Below are positions 39,100-50,350 of a stretch of DNA of 52,799 bases, in pieces. The stretch's first letter is position 1. Each line of letters opens with the position of its first letter. Origin of the DNA: Cruorifilaria tuberocauda (lineage: Eukaryota; Nematoda; Chromadorea; Rhabditida; Onchocercidae); contig JABVXU010000379.1 of the NCBI GenBank assembly GCA_013365365.1, positions 1 through 52,799 on the forward strand, in the 5' to 3' direction. A program made the translations under genes and the position numbers. The notes beneath the pieces were generated by a model. It was not told the origin of the DNA, did not search any database, and was given only the letters and a program-made list of their open reading frames with translations.

Positions 39100-41925
39100 A
39101 AATGGACAGAGTAAGCTATTATAAGGATTATACAAATGTATCGACTCGACTATTTTTTCCGCAAATTATCTTTTTTTCAAAAGCCATTTCAGTGTTGGGT
39201 TGTCTGTTTAGCTGATTTTTTTACTGCTAAAAAACTCCAAATCTTTGTAATCTGGTAAACATTGATATCCATAAAATTTTTATCAATGATGCCATGCATT
39301 TAATATCTTTGGAAAGATAATGAGATGCATATTAACAGGGTTAAGTTGGAAGCAGTAATAAGTTGTCATAAGTATCTGACAGTGTTTTTGTTATCTGATA
39401 TCATAATCTTGTAATATCGATGATATTACATCGAAATTGCATTTAAATGCAAAATAGGAACACTTGATGTTTTTGGGTGTTTATTTTGTGAAAACTATGA
39501 TAATCATGTTTTTCTTAAAATTACTATAATTCAATATTTTAGATGAGGTGAGCTGATGATTATTACTCGATCGTATATTTCTGTGCTCATAAACAAGTTG
39601 CATATTTCATCATGGACGATCGATGAAGTTTTTTGCTGCTTTTTTTATCTTTCATCATACTTAGATATTTTCTTGTGCTGATTCGGTAGCAGTGATCAGT
39701 TTACGCTTTTTATTTATATTCCATTATCAATAAAATGAATGCTCTGAAATGATTGTTTCAGTATTAATGTACATTGAGAAATCGAAGATGAAAAACGATT
39801 ATAGTGAATTTGTTTTGGGAATTTTGATCATTCCAAAATTTTTAGATTTATTTTGATTTATGATTTCGATTTTGGATAACTCGGGAAAGTAATCTCGGGA
39901 TTTTAGTCAGTAGTTTCATAGAAAAACAATCTCAAAAATGTTCTGTTCATAATATTATGTTCATTATTTGGATTATTTTTATTATTTTGATTCGTCATTT
40001 ATAATCATGAATTTTCCCTTAATTACTTTATTAAATTTTGTTCCTTTTTAAAAGTTTGTTTTTAAATCATTGAGTTTGTGAAATAAAAAAAAATTCTCCT
40101 TCAATTTTTTATTTTTGAATTTCTTTCTTTCTTCATTTAATTTTTGATTATTATTTTCATAGTCTATATAGAAAATGTTTTCATCTTATTTTACTAATTG
40201 CTGTTATTTTGAAGTTCGTCGAAAGTTAACAAATGTACAAGTAAACTTTTTTATTCTGAAATATACCTGAAATATGAAAATAAGGATCTATGGATTGAAC
40301 TGAGATTATATATCCATTTTGCTTGCATAAATAAATGGTAATGCAAGTGGAAGTAAATGGATTGCTCAATCTAAGGTTAATGGAAAGAATGAGAAAGATT
40401 TCAACATTTTGTTTATATAGATCCATCTTGGATGGTTATTTTAGGAGAGAAAATTTTTAGTGGCCTGTATCATTAGTGGAAATAATTTGAACTGATGAAA
40501 TTAGCTGATTAGAAAAATTGTACTGTCTTAATAGTGATTTCATTTTCTAGTCAGTATCATAAAAAGAAAAGATTGAACAAATACATAAATTATTATTTGT
40601 ACTTAGTGTTTTGTGCAACATAAATGATACAAACAGTATCGAACGCTTGGATATACTAAGTGCTAAAGTTTATTGTAACTTGTTTTAAGTGATAAATTGA
40701 ATATTTTTCGATGGTGTACTGCTGAATTTCCGTAGTATCATGGTAAAGAGTCGATATCTTCGATACTGATCATGGATTAAATTGTTTGGAAAAAAAGAAT
40801 ATCTCTAGGCGCTGTTTATTTCTATCATCAAGTATTTGCTTTTTGTTGATACATGAGGTGGATTTTCCAGAAATTTCCAAAAGAATATGAATAATAATTT
40901 ATTATAAATTGAGAGTTTGTCAGATGAAAACAAGTTACTTCAAAACTTTAAGAGAAATTGAATAATAAAAGTGGTAATTAATCACATGAAATCGTAAGTA
41001 AACAAACAAGACTTTCTGCAAACGCAACCATAGCTTACTTAATTGCTAATCTTGATAAATGTAACTTTTTGTAAAATACTTCCGAGAATATCATTCTATC
41101 ATTATCATAGGATAATATGATAAAGGAACGATGGAATCATGGATGATAACATTTATCATTTATGTAATGAAGAAAGAGCATATCGCAAATACCTTTCTTA
41201 TCACTTCACGAAAGATTTTCTAAAGAAAAGTATGATAAGGTGTGTATATTCGTTTCAAGAAGAAACATACTTTATCGTCTTACTTATCAGCAGATCACTA
41301 GTGAAAGCAAATAATCATTTAACATCTTATTGATATCATTTCACCTCATTGAATTGTTTTAAGTATTAACTATCTTTTAACTTTTAAGTATTAACTTTTA
41401 AGTATTAACTATAAGTATTAACTATCGATAATTTTGATTTGCCTAAAAGTAACTATGCTCAATTACAATCATATCCAAGAAGAATCATAATTGCATAATT
41501 ATTTCAGTACGACTTCATGTATTAATTATGAAAATAAAATATAGGCTTTTAAAGGAGAAAGACGAGACTTAAAACTTAATTTTCTTCCTGTTTTACTAAA
41601 AGAATAACTGCATGTGATTTGACCTGTGACACAATTCTATGGCATCACTTTTATGAATGATAAGCATAGAAATGAACCGAACTGATAAGATTTATGCTAG
41701 GAATTTAAAATTAATTCAATTGATCTTTCAGAATAATTTAATTATTATTGATTCAAAAAGGAAAAAATCAATAAACTTTCTCTTTCAACTTTTTTTTTCA
41801 ATAAAATCTCAAATGAATTTGATTTATCGAAATCGAAATTCATTTTAATTATCTTTTTCCTATATACTTAAAGTTTTTTTGATTTAAAATTGCGCTTATC
41901 AAATTTGATCATGATTTATTGAAAT
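39100..41925. other. Intergenic, convergent 3' regions
   Basis: Between the TMBIM gene (plus) and the unrecognised membrane protein gene (minus). AATAAA occurs at 39729-39734. A short TTTTAAGTATTAACTA repeat lies near 41358-41425. No coding exon supported; open frames at 40226-40426, 41139-41333 and 41657-41848 lack splice context and are AT-biased. Confidence 0.6.
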
Positions 41926-44900
41926 TCAGAAATCAGGTAATTTTCTGATGGGTATTGGTGTAATTCGCCATCTAATGAATATGATAGTGATTATGATGAA
42001 AAAGAAGGTATATAGTGGTACTGCTAATGTTACATTAATAAAGGTATCAAATTGTAGTGTACCAATAACATCAACTGATTTCTGTACCCTCTCAATCATC
42101 GATTCCTGTAATAATTTTTTACAGTTGAATAAAATTGATTGATAAAACTGGAACCTGTTTTCACTTATGGTACTAGTTTATTTATAAAATTTAATTTAGT
42201 AGATTTAATTAAAATATAATTTGTTAGTGAATTTTATTCATTCTATTAAACAGTTAGAATAGTTATTTTAATTTAGGATAATAATAATTTTTAGTTTTAT
42301 TTCATTATTACATCTTACTGTAGTGTATTTTGCATCGTTTTACGAATCTAATATCGTCGTTTTTTTTTGATAATCATGATAATATTAATAATGATTTGGT
42401 AATGATGATAATTGATAATGATGATAATTTGATGATGATAAAATAAGAACAAGTAAATTACCTGTCGTGCAACAATTAACGGCAAAACATTTACTGATAA
42501 GCGATCGTTATCAACTAATGAAAGCAATTGGGATTCATTGGATTTGATGAGAAATTTTGTTAGTGCAATCTTTAATGCTAATTAATTATTGTTTGATAAA
42601 AAATTTATCAAAAAGTTTCAAATTTGGAAACTTATCAAAAACTTATCAAAAAGCAAATAGTTCATGGAATGATTTCTAATATTTAGGGCTTTATAATCAA
42701 GTAATTTCAACTAATTCAATTTAGTTATATTTAATCAATTAATCAATCAGTCAATCAATTAAGTAATTACATTTGTGATTTTAATCAATTATCTTTACTC
42801 ATTTATTACTTAAAATACTTTTCATTAGAGTTTAAACTTTCTATTGAAGGTATTTTTACCTTATCAAAACCATTTGGTAGTAATCAATTAATCAATCAAT
42901 CAATCAATTAAGTAATTACATTTGTGATTTTAATCAATTATCTTTACTCATTCATTACTTAAAATACTTTTCATTAGAGTTTAAACTTTCTATTGAAGGT
43001 ATTTTTACCTTATCAAAACCATTTGGTAGTAATTGTACAGTCATTCGAAATGAAAGAGTTAAAATTTCATGAATACAAAATTGCATTAATGTTGTTTGCA
43101 GCACATGATGAATTTTATTTTCAATAATACAATTTAGCATACGTTCCGTATCAGGTTTCAGATCATGCTCCAGTTGAAACGGTTGAAGCCAACCTGAATT
43201 GAAAATTTCATGAAAAAATATTAATTCAACGAAATCTTCTCAATGATAAGAAAAAAAAAAGATGATAGCAATAAAAATATTCATTCATTTCTTTTTTAAT
43301 CAATCATTATCAGTTTATTATCATTTAATTATTATCACTTGGATAATAATTGATAATAATTTACTTATAATTGATAATTGATAATAATTGATAATAATTT
43401 ACTTATAATTGATAATTGATAATAATTGATAATTGATAATAATTTACTTGGATAATAATTGACGATATTTAGCATAATTATTTGTCCAAGATGATCGATA
43501 GTTGTGACATCATCAAATGACGCAAAACCAGGTGCCATATCTTTGTAGCCGTATCGTCGAAATTGAACTTTTAAACCTTCATCGATAAATAATGTTTCAT
43601 TTGTTATTCCATTATCGTTATAGCAAAGATAATACAATATATTACTCCATCTTGCATAATAATATCTATATGATAGACATGAAAATTTCATGATAATATA
43701 GTGATTATTCAAGATCATCATTATTTGAATATTTGAAATCATTGAAATAACTATTTTCGAAAATTCAAACAACTAATTACAACATACTTTTTTTTTTTGC
43801 TTGAAATAAAGTTAAACAAATTATTATCATGTATGCATGACTAATTATTAGTTAATCTGTAATTAGGTGATTTGAAATGTCACGAATTTGCGGGTTTGAT
43901 TTTCGATTTAGAAAAAAAATAAACAAACAAACAAATAAGCAACATTTTAATCATGTTCTTATCAGTTTTACGTGACGTATTACACGTATTTTACGTAACG
44001 TATTACACTTATTTTCCGCAAAAATGTTATCTGTAATTAAGTGATTAAAATGTCACGAATTTGCGGGTTTGATTTTCGATTTAGAAAAAAAAATAAACAA
44101 CAAACGAGCAACATTTTAATCATGTTCTTATCAGTTTTACTTAACGTATTACACTTATTTTACGCAAAAATGTTATCTGTAATTAGGTGATTTGAAATGT
44201 CACGAATTTGCGGGTTTGATTTTCGATTTAGAAAAAATAAAAAACTTATCAGTTTTATCACTTATTAGTTTCACGTAACGTGTTACACGTATTAGCACCG
44301 GAAGAAAAAAAATTATCATTTTCTTCATTTTACTAACCTGGGATGATAACAGCGGTGAATTCGGATAAATTTAGTGATAAGCCAATCTATCTGACAGTAA
44401 AGAATATCATTGTAATCAGTCCAATTACAAGAAGGTAGCATGATACGTGCTTTAGGCGCATCAATAATAAAGAAATTCACGTTCTAAACGTGAATTCCTT
44501 TTCACCATTCAAAAAATAAAAGTTAATCATCTGATAACTGATAACAAAAAACTGATAGCAAACTTTTTTGTCTTCAACTTTGTTATATTCGTTTTTAATT
44601 TTACTTTAACTTTTAACTTTATCATACTTCTTATTATGTTTACTTGTCATATTTACTTTACTTTATTATATAGTTTAAAAATTGAGTTTTAAAGAAATGA
44701 CTTTCATAATTTTACTTCACGTATTTCAGGTATTCATCATCATACTAAATTACTAAATTACTAATTATAACTTTCAACTTTAAAAAAAAAGGAAATTTAA
44801 CAACTTTTCCATATTCAGTACAATTAGTGCAATCTTGAATTGATAATAGATTGTTGGAAACAAAATGTACGGTTGCTGTTGAACAATCGAAATGTTCAAT

Positions 44901-45895
44901 TTCTGAAGAAATACTTACCTGTTCTTTAGATCATAAATAATACTTACTTAATGAGATTACAACTTTAGAAGTTCAAAAATAGTATTGATAGGTAAATTAG
45001 GATAGAAGAAATATTCAAGTTTCGGTAAATTTCCCATTAAAACTTATTGCTTGTTGATTTATTTCGCAACAAAATGATAATTTTTTTTTAAAAAGTAATT
45101 AAAAAAGTAATTTAAAAAGGTAATTTAAAAAATTAAGAAAAGTAAATAAAAAGTAAAAAAGTAATTAAAAAAGTAATTTAAAAAGGTAATTTAAAAAATT
45201 AAGAAAAGTACATAAAAAGTAAAAAAGTAATTAAACTGAAAGAGTAATTTTAAAAAAGTAATTAATTACTTTAAAAAAAAGTAAAAGGTAATTAGAGTAA
45301 TCAATTGAGGAATTTGTGTAATTAATTAATGAATTAGTAAAGGTAAAGGGACATTACTGCAAAAATGATGAAATTAAAATTTTCAAATTATTAAATGAAC
45401 TTTTTCCGAAGTTTAATAAATACAATTTAAAACGAATGGATCACAATGCTCTCAACTTATTTATCGATTATTTAAATTTATTAATACTGTTATTTAGTTT
45501 TTATTTGATAAGGAAAAAACGAAGTTAAATTTACTCGCATCAATAACTTTTAAATCATGCAAGAAGTTAGCACTCGAAAATGTCATCATATCAGCAACGA
45601 AAATTAAACCACCTTGAGTGATACCATATACCGAATAATTGGAACCGATCTAAATTTAATCGAATTTTATTTAATCGAATAAAACTACAAATGAGTTAGT
45701 AAGTTAACAATTAGCATAAAGTAATATGGAATGAAATTCCGGAAATAGCTAATTTTTAATTGAATACTGAAAAACCTTGCTATGAAGTGGTACATGACAG
45801 TTAGCATCAATGCAAGCAGGTTCCAAACCATGAATTATTGATTTTACTAGCATGATAATTAGCAGAAGCAAGCAGTAAAAAAGTGCTACCGCCAT
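41926..45895 (-). CDS. Unrecognised single-pass membrane glycoprotein, 389 aa
   Basis: Eight exons, all in phase: 45895..45776, 45649..45535, 44902..44805, 44483..44338, 43665..43448, 43193..43009, 42569..42462, 42105..41926. I do not recognise the family. Residues 1-22 form a signal peptide (MAVALFYCLLLLIIMLVKS). The ectodomain has at least nine cysteines, including CIDANC, DCTNC, SCNW and RCYH, and several N-glycosylation sequons (NYS, NCT, NWT, NET, NES, NVT). Residues about 355-374 are one membrane segment, followed by a short basic tail (RWRITPIPIRKLPDF). The layout is that of a type I surface protein. The chain is supported by consistent phases and recurring AAAG or TTAG acceptors. Exon 6's end and donor are duplicated in intron 6, and introns 2 and 4 carry tandem repeats. 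Confidence 0.75.
42761..43030. repeat. Tandem duplication of about 123 bp covering an exon-intron junction
   Basis: Copies 42761-42883 and 42908-43030 are nearly identical (CATTTATTACT versus CATTCATTACT). The second copy contains the last 22 bases of exon 6 and the donor AAG|GTAAAAATACC; the first is a decoy copy of the same junction within the intron. An AATCAATTAATCAATC run lies between them. Confidence 0.85.
43345..43447. repeat. TTGATAATAATTGATAATTG low-complexity array
   Basis: Short-period repeat of GATAATAATT and TTACTTATAATT that runs to within a base or two of the exon 5 donor (GTAAAT at 43447-43442). Confidence 0.75.
43850..44290. repeat. Three-copy repeat, about 150-170 bp unit
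   Basis: Units start TCTGTAATTAGGTGATT, then GTCACGAATTTGCGGGTTTG, ATTTTCGATTTAGAAAAAA and CTTATCAGTTTTACGT with CGTATTACAC. The block GAATTTGCGGGTTTGATTTT is nearly invariant in all three. It lies in intron 4 of the 389-aa membrane protein gene. Confidence 0.85.
44472..44497. repeat. Palindrome at the exon 4 acceptor
   Basis: GAAATTCACGTTCTAAACGT and its continuation GAATTC form an inverted repeat with about 11-bp arms centred on the acceptor (minus strand ACGTTTAG|AACGTGAATT), so the splice site could sit in a hairpin loop. Confidence 0.7.
45084..45240. repeat. Two-copy repeat, about 70-bp unit
   Basis: AAAAAGTAATTTAAAAAGGT and TTAAGAAAAGTA(A/C)ATAAAAAGT recur twice with near identity in intron 2 of the 389-aa membrane protein gene. 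Confidence 0.75.
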
Positions 45896-46129
45896 CAGTG
45901 CTCAAAATAATACGAAATGAATTTTGAAAATTTTAAGAAAATTAGCAAACTATTTACTTTCATCGGGAAACAAAAGAAAAAAAATTGTATTCTTGAGGAA
46001 TTTATGATAGAAAAAGTTTGAAAATGATTTAGTAAGCCTTATCATTTTCCAAAATGATAATCTATTTGTTAAGCAATCATTCTTCTGGCTTCTTCTGCAT
46101 GCAATTTCCTAGAATTATGATTTCTTGCT

Positions 46130-46268
46130 AGCACATTTTCAATCTGAAATGCATTTCAAGCATTTGCACTGTCAATCTGAAATGCATTTCAAGCATTTGT
46201 ACTGTCAACCTGAAATGCATTTCAAGCATTTGCACTGTCAACCTGAAATGCATTTCAAGCATTTGTAT
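46130..46268. repeat. 33-bp minisatellite, four units
   Basis: Units of AATCTGAAATGCATTTCAAG followed by CATTTGCACTGTC. Each contains the perfect 14-bp palindrome TGAAATGCATTTCA. Confidence 0.9.
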
Positions 46269-46467
46269 TATTCAACTAAGAATGGTAAGAAATTTTAAAA
46301 CTTAATTACTTGAAATTAAAAACTATTATTGGGAGAAAATTTTTTTCCGCATGTTATACAAAGGGCGGAAAGGCGAAAAGTACGCAGTAATTTATTCCAA
46401 CTGAAGAAACTCTACCGACAATTTACGTAAGTGAAGAAAAAGTAAAGTACTTTAAGCTTTTCATGCG

Positions 46468-46675
46468 ATGATGCTAGTGATTGTTGCGACAATGCTGGTT
46501 ATTTTTGCGATAATGTTGTTTATCGTTGCGATAATGCTAATGATTGTTGCGACGATTGCAATGATATATACGATGCTAGTGATTGTTGCGACAATGCTGG
46601 TTATTTTTGCGATGATGCTGTTTATTGTTGCGATAATGCTAACGATTGTTGCGACGATTGCAATGATATATACAG
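46468..46675. repeat. Nested minisatellite (21-bp subunits, about 104-bp unit, two copies)
   Basis: Subunits like GATAATGCTAATGATTGTTGC repeat about five times per unit and the whole block occurs twice. The plus frame from 46468 encodes 75 residues that are almost all hydrophobic (MLVIVAT-type heptads). It has no splice context or upstream signal; I treat it as a repeat with an accidental open frame. Confidence 0.8.
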
Positions 46676-47282
46676 GACAGGGGAAAATACGTTAGGGAAT
46701 TGATCGCCAGTAAAAACGAATAAATAGTTTCAAAAGGTTGAATCAGAGTATTATTCCTATCCGATACCAAGCTAAGTATTAACTTATCCTCAGCATTAGG
46801 CTAAGTATTAATTAACCCGGTACCAAGCTAAATATTTATTACTTATCCTTGGTACTAAGTCAAGTTCTTGTGTGAAATGTGGCCTGTTTGTTGCAATTTC
46901 ACTGGGATGTAAAAATAGCCATGCAGAAAGATAAGATCAGATGTATTTACGCTGTGATACAATTTACTCATTGGATATTAGCATGATTTTAGAATATAAA
47001 TTAACTCATCAGTTGTACTTATCAGTTATCAGTTATCAGTTGTCCTTATCACTCATCACTTATCAATTGTTCAAAGTATAGATTTTTAAATGCTCAAAAA
47101 TGTTGAAATTAGGATAAAAGATGAATTAATGCATGAATCAGATAAGTGCTTAAGTGATAAAAGCGTCTTAAAATTATTTTATTTATCAGAGTAAACTTTT
47201 TATTTTTGTGAGCAAAATTAATTTAAATTATCAAAATAAGCGCAAAACAGTTATCACTAGTTATCAATTTATAATTATTACA

Positions 47283-49035
47283 TTAGCATAAATGACATGT
47301 TTTCGAACATTTGTTAAGCAACGATTTATAGAATGGATTTGTGCAAAATCCATTGGCAGCCCATGCAACACACCTGAAAAAATTTTGGAATGGAAATAAA
47401 ATTTAAAAGAAATAAAAAAATTAATCCTAAATTTTAACAAACTGTAAGAAAAAAAAATGAAAATTAACAAAATTAACTCCTCCTTCCTATCTCTTTGGTA
47501 ATACTGTAATTACAAAAGAGGAAATTGATGGTACCGTGAATCTGTATCAGTACAGTACTGATCAGTTGGTCCTGGTTTTATCGTTGATGAATCGGAAGTT
47601 GTATGACAAAAGCCGCATGTTTCATTGCATGCTAATTGCATTAGAGGCTTAAACTTTGGATTATCACAGTTCTCTTTTAGGGACGAACAATATTCTGTTG
47701 TATCAAAACAAATATCTAAAAGTGATTAGCTTTTAGTGATTCAAATGAAACGTAAAAAAACAAAGAATTTAAATAAAACGTGAAATACGTGTAACAAAAG
47801 ATAAACGTAAATATACAATAAATTTAAATAAATAAAAATTATGATAAACCATAACAAACTTAATGGAAGGTATATACAGTAAATTTAAATGAATAAATGA
47901 AATACTATAAACAGTATACCGTAAGTTTAGATAAATAAATAAAATACTGTAAACAGTGTTAGAAAAACCGGTAAACAAACTTAATGGTCGGCAAACATTG
48001 CATGTTCTTGGACATAATCTTTTTGATTCATCGTTTTCACAGTTTGATTTTAAAATACTACAAATTACAGTATTACTATCAACACATTCTTTACCACATA
48101 AACCACAGGTTTTTGGACATTCAGCACTGAATAACGAAAGAAGTACACCATTTGTGGTTTTGCATAAACCACTTGTTTTAATTCGATCACAGTCTAAGCG
48201 TACTGAAAATCGATTTGTATCATTTTTGGAAAAATAAAATTTAGAGAAGTTACTGATAGGTAACTTAGAAAAAATACTGATAGATAACTTAGAAAAGCTA
48301 CTAATAGGTAACTTAGAAAAGGTACTGATAGATAAGTTAGAGAAAATACTGATAGATAATTTAGAAAAGCTACTAATAGGTAACTTAGAAAAGGTACTGA
48401 TAGATAACTTAGAAAAGATACGGACAGGTAACTTAGAAAAGGTATTGATAGATAAGTTAGAAAAGTTACTGATAGATAAGTTAGAAAAGTTACTGATAGA
48501 TAAGTTAGAAAAAATACTGATAGATAATTTAGAAAGTTTAACTGATAGATATAATTGATTAGTTTTTGTGATAATTTCTGAAGATAAAGAAAGTGAAGAA
48601 GGAATAAAATTAATCATTGTATCTATTCATTATAATAAAAATTAACTTTATTAAATTGATTATTTTCACGTAAAATTATAAACGTATAAAAATGCTAACC
48701 TGCACGATCTACACATTGAAAACGTGACAGCATGCAGCATGTTTCACAACTTTTCGCACAATGAATACCTTTTGGTGATAACTTTGATTTATCACCACTT
48801 ATATAACATTCGTTATCTCTATAAAAATTACAATTATAAAAAGGTATTTCAAAAAATTTTCAATTTTATTTTTATATAAGCTAAATGCTAACTTATTTTG
48901 AATTCCATCACAGAACGGTGAATCGTAATCGTTATCACAATCACATTGTTCCACTTGTGAATTTATTGTTTGTATCATTAGAAAAGTGATAATGATAATT
49001 AAAGGTAGTATTGAAGTCATAGCACTGAAGTTCAT
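47283..49035 (-). CDS. Secreted protein with five ShK-type cysteine modules
   Basis: Exons 49035..48893, 48818..48700, 48202..47981, 47715..47535, 47373..47283; 251 aa, ending TGC TAA. Residues 1-26 are a signal peptide ending INS|Q. Five ShK-like (SXC) modules follow, each ending in a C-x-x-C-type pair: CAKSCETC, CPKTCGLC, CPRTCNVC, CNETCGFC and CSKTCHLC; the first is the most diverged. There is no enzyme domain, membrane segment or GPI-like tail. Such multi-ShK proteins are common in nematode surface or secreted sets; a potassium-channel effect should not be assumed from the domain name. Exon 3 has a second acceptor upstream (TTATCTTCAG, first base 48577) in the same phase, which would add 125 residues of Ser-rich 8-residue repeats (376 aa in total). 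Confidence 0.88.
48240..48545. repeat. 24-bp minisatellite in the ShK gene, in frame with exon 3
   Basis: About twelve units (minus strand TTATCTATCAGTATTTTTTC with AAC or AAG) of exactly 24 bp. In the phase of exon 3 they read as eight-residue repeats L-(S/P)-I-S-x-F-S-(K/N) with no stop codon. The block lies between the two possible exon 3 acceptors. Confidence 0.9.
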
Positions 49036-49466
49036 TGTTCTTAATTAAAAATTCTTAAATATGCAATAAATGAACTTTCATGATACATTGAAACTATTGC
49101 ATCTAATTAATTTATTTACCTTCAAACAGAGCTTAATTACTGCTACATATGAAAGGTAACAATTACGTTAGTATATATTTATTGTCTAGTAAAACAACAT
49201 TTAGACAAGACAGATTCAGGCAAGATTATTACGTACTGTAGAAATATACTGTAAAGCATTTAATGGATACTATAATTAACTATAATAATAAAGCGGAAAA
49301 CACTGAGCAATAAAAAAGTTGAATTTTTTTTTCTTTAAAAAATTCTTCTATTAATTCTCGATCACACTTTATGATTCTATCATCTGTTTCGATTTAACTA
49401 CCGATTTTAAATTTGTGAATTAATTTAAATTTTTAAATTGATTAAAAAGCTTATAAAATATAACCG

Positions 49467-50350
49467 ATCATGAACATAATACTAAATAGAATACTATACT
49501 AAATACAATACTATACTAAATATAATACTATGCTAAACATTATACTAAATACAATACTAAATATAATACTGTACTAAATATAACACCATACCGAATACAA
49601 TACTATGCCAAATATAATTACTATACCAAATATAATACTATACTAAATATATTACTATATTATTTATACCATACTAAATACAGTCTTATACTAAGTAAAT
49701 ATAATACTACACTAAATATACTATACCAAATATAATACCGTACCATTTATAATAGTATACTAAATGCAATACTGTACTAAATGTGATACTGTACTAAATG
49801 TAATACTGTACTATTTATAATACTATACTAAATACAATACTAAACACAATACTATACTATTTATAAGACTATACAATACTAAATATAATACTGTACTAAA
49901 TATAACACCATACCAAATACAATACTATGCCAAATATAATTACTATACCAAATATAATACTATACTAAATATTATATTATTTATAATACCATACTAAATA
50001 CAGTCCTATACTAAGTAAATATGATACTGCACTAAATATAATACTATACCAAATATAATACCGTACCATTTATAATAGTATACAAAATACAATACTGTAC
50101 TAAATATGATACTGTACTAAATGTAATACTGTACTATTTATAATACTATACTAAATACAATACTGTACTAAACATAACACAATACTATACTATTTATAAA
50201 ACTATACAATACTAAATATAATACTAAACTAAATAATACTAAATACAATAATACTACACTAAATATAGTCTATACTAAATACAATACTACACTAAATAAA
50301 TACAATACTAGACTAAATATAATACTATACTAAACATACTATTATACGAA
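49467..50350. repeat. Satellite of ACTATACTAAATATAAT type with higher-order repeat
   Basis: Roughly 880 bp of a 15-17-bp motif (AATACTATACTAAATA and variants with GTACTAAAT, TACCAAAT or TATTTATA). A larger unit of about 320 bp, recognisable by the run AACACCATACC then AATTACTATACCAAAT and CAGTC(T/C)TATACTAAG, starts near 49559 and again near 49877. Confidence 0.9.

Larger units (their letters stand above)
45896..47282. other. Intergenic region with two minisatellites
   Basis: Upstream of the 389-aa membrane protein gene and downstream of the ShK gene, both on the minus strand. No exon seen. Minisatellites at 46130-46268 and 46468-46675 are described separately; a weaker GGTACCAAGCTAAGTATTAA-type repeat lies at 46760-46865. 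Confidence 0.6.

Noticed and set aside
47769..48617. 282-aa minus-strand frame starting at an ATG before the 24-bp repeat
   Set aside because: As one exon it ends in an intron sequence after 47981; only the part from 48577 to 47981 is compatible with splicing, and this is reported as the long isoform.
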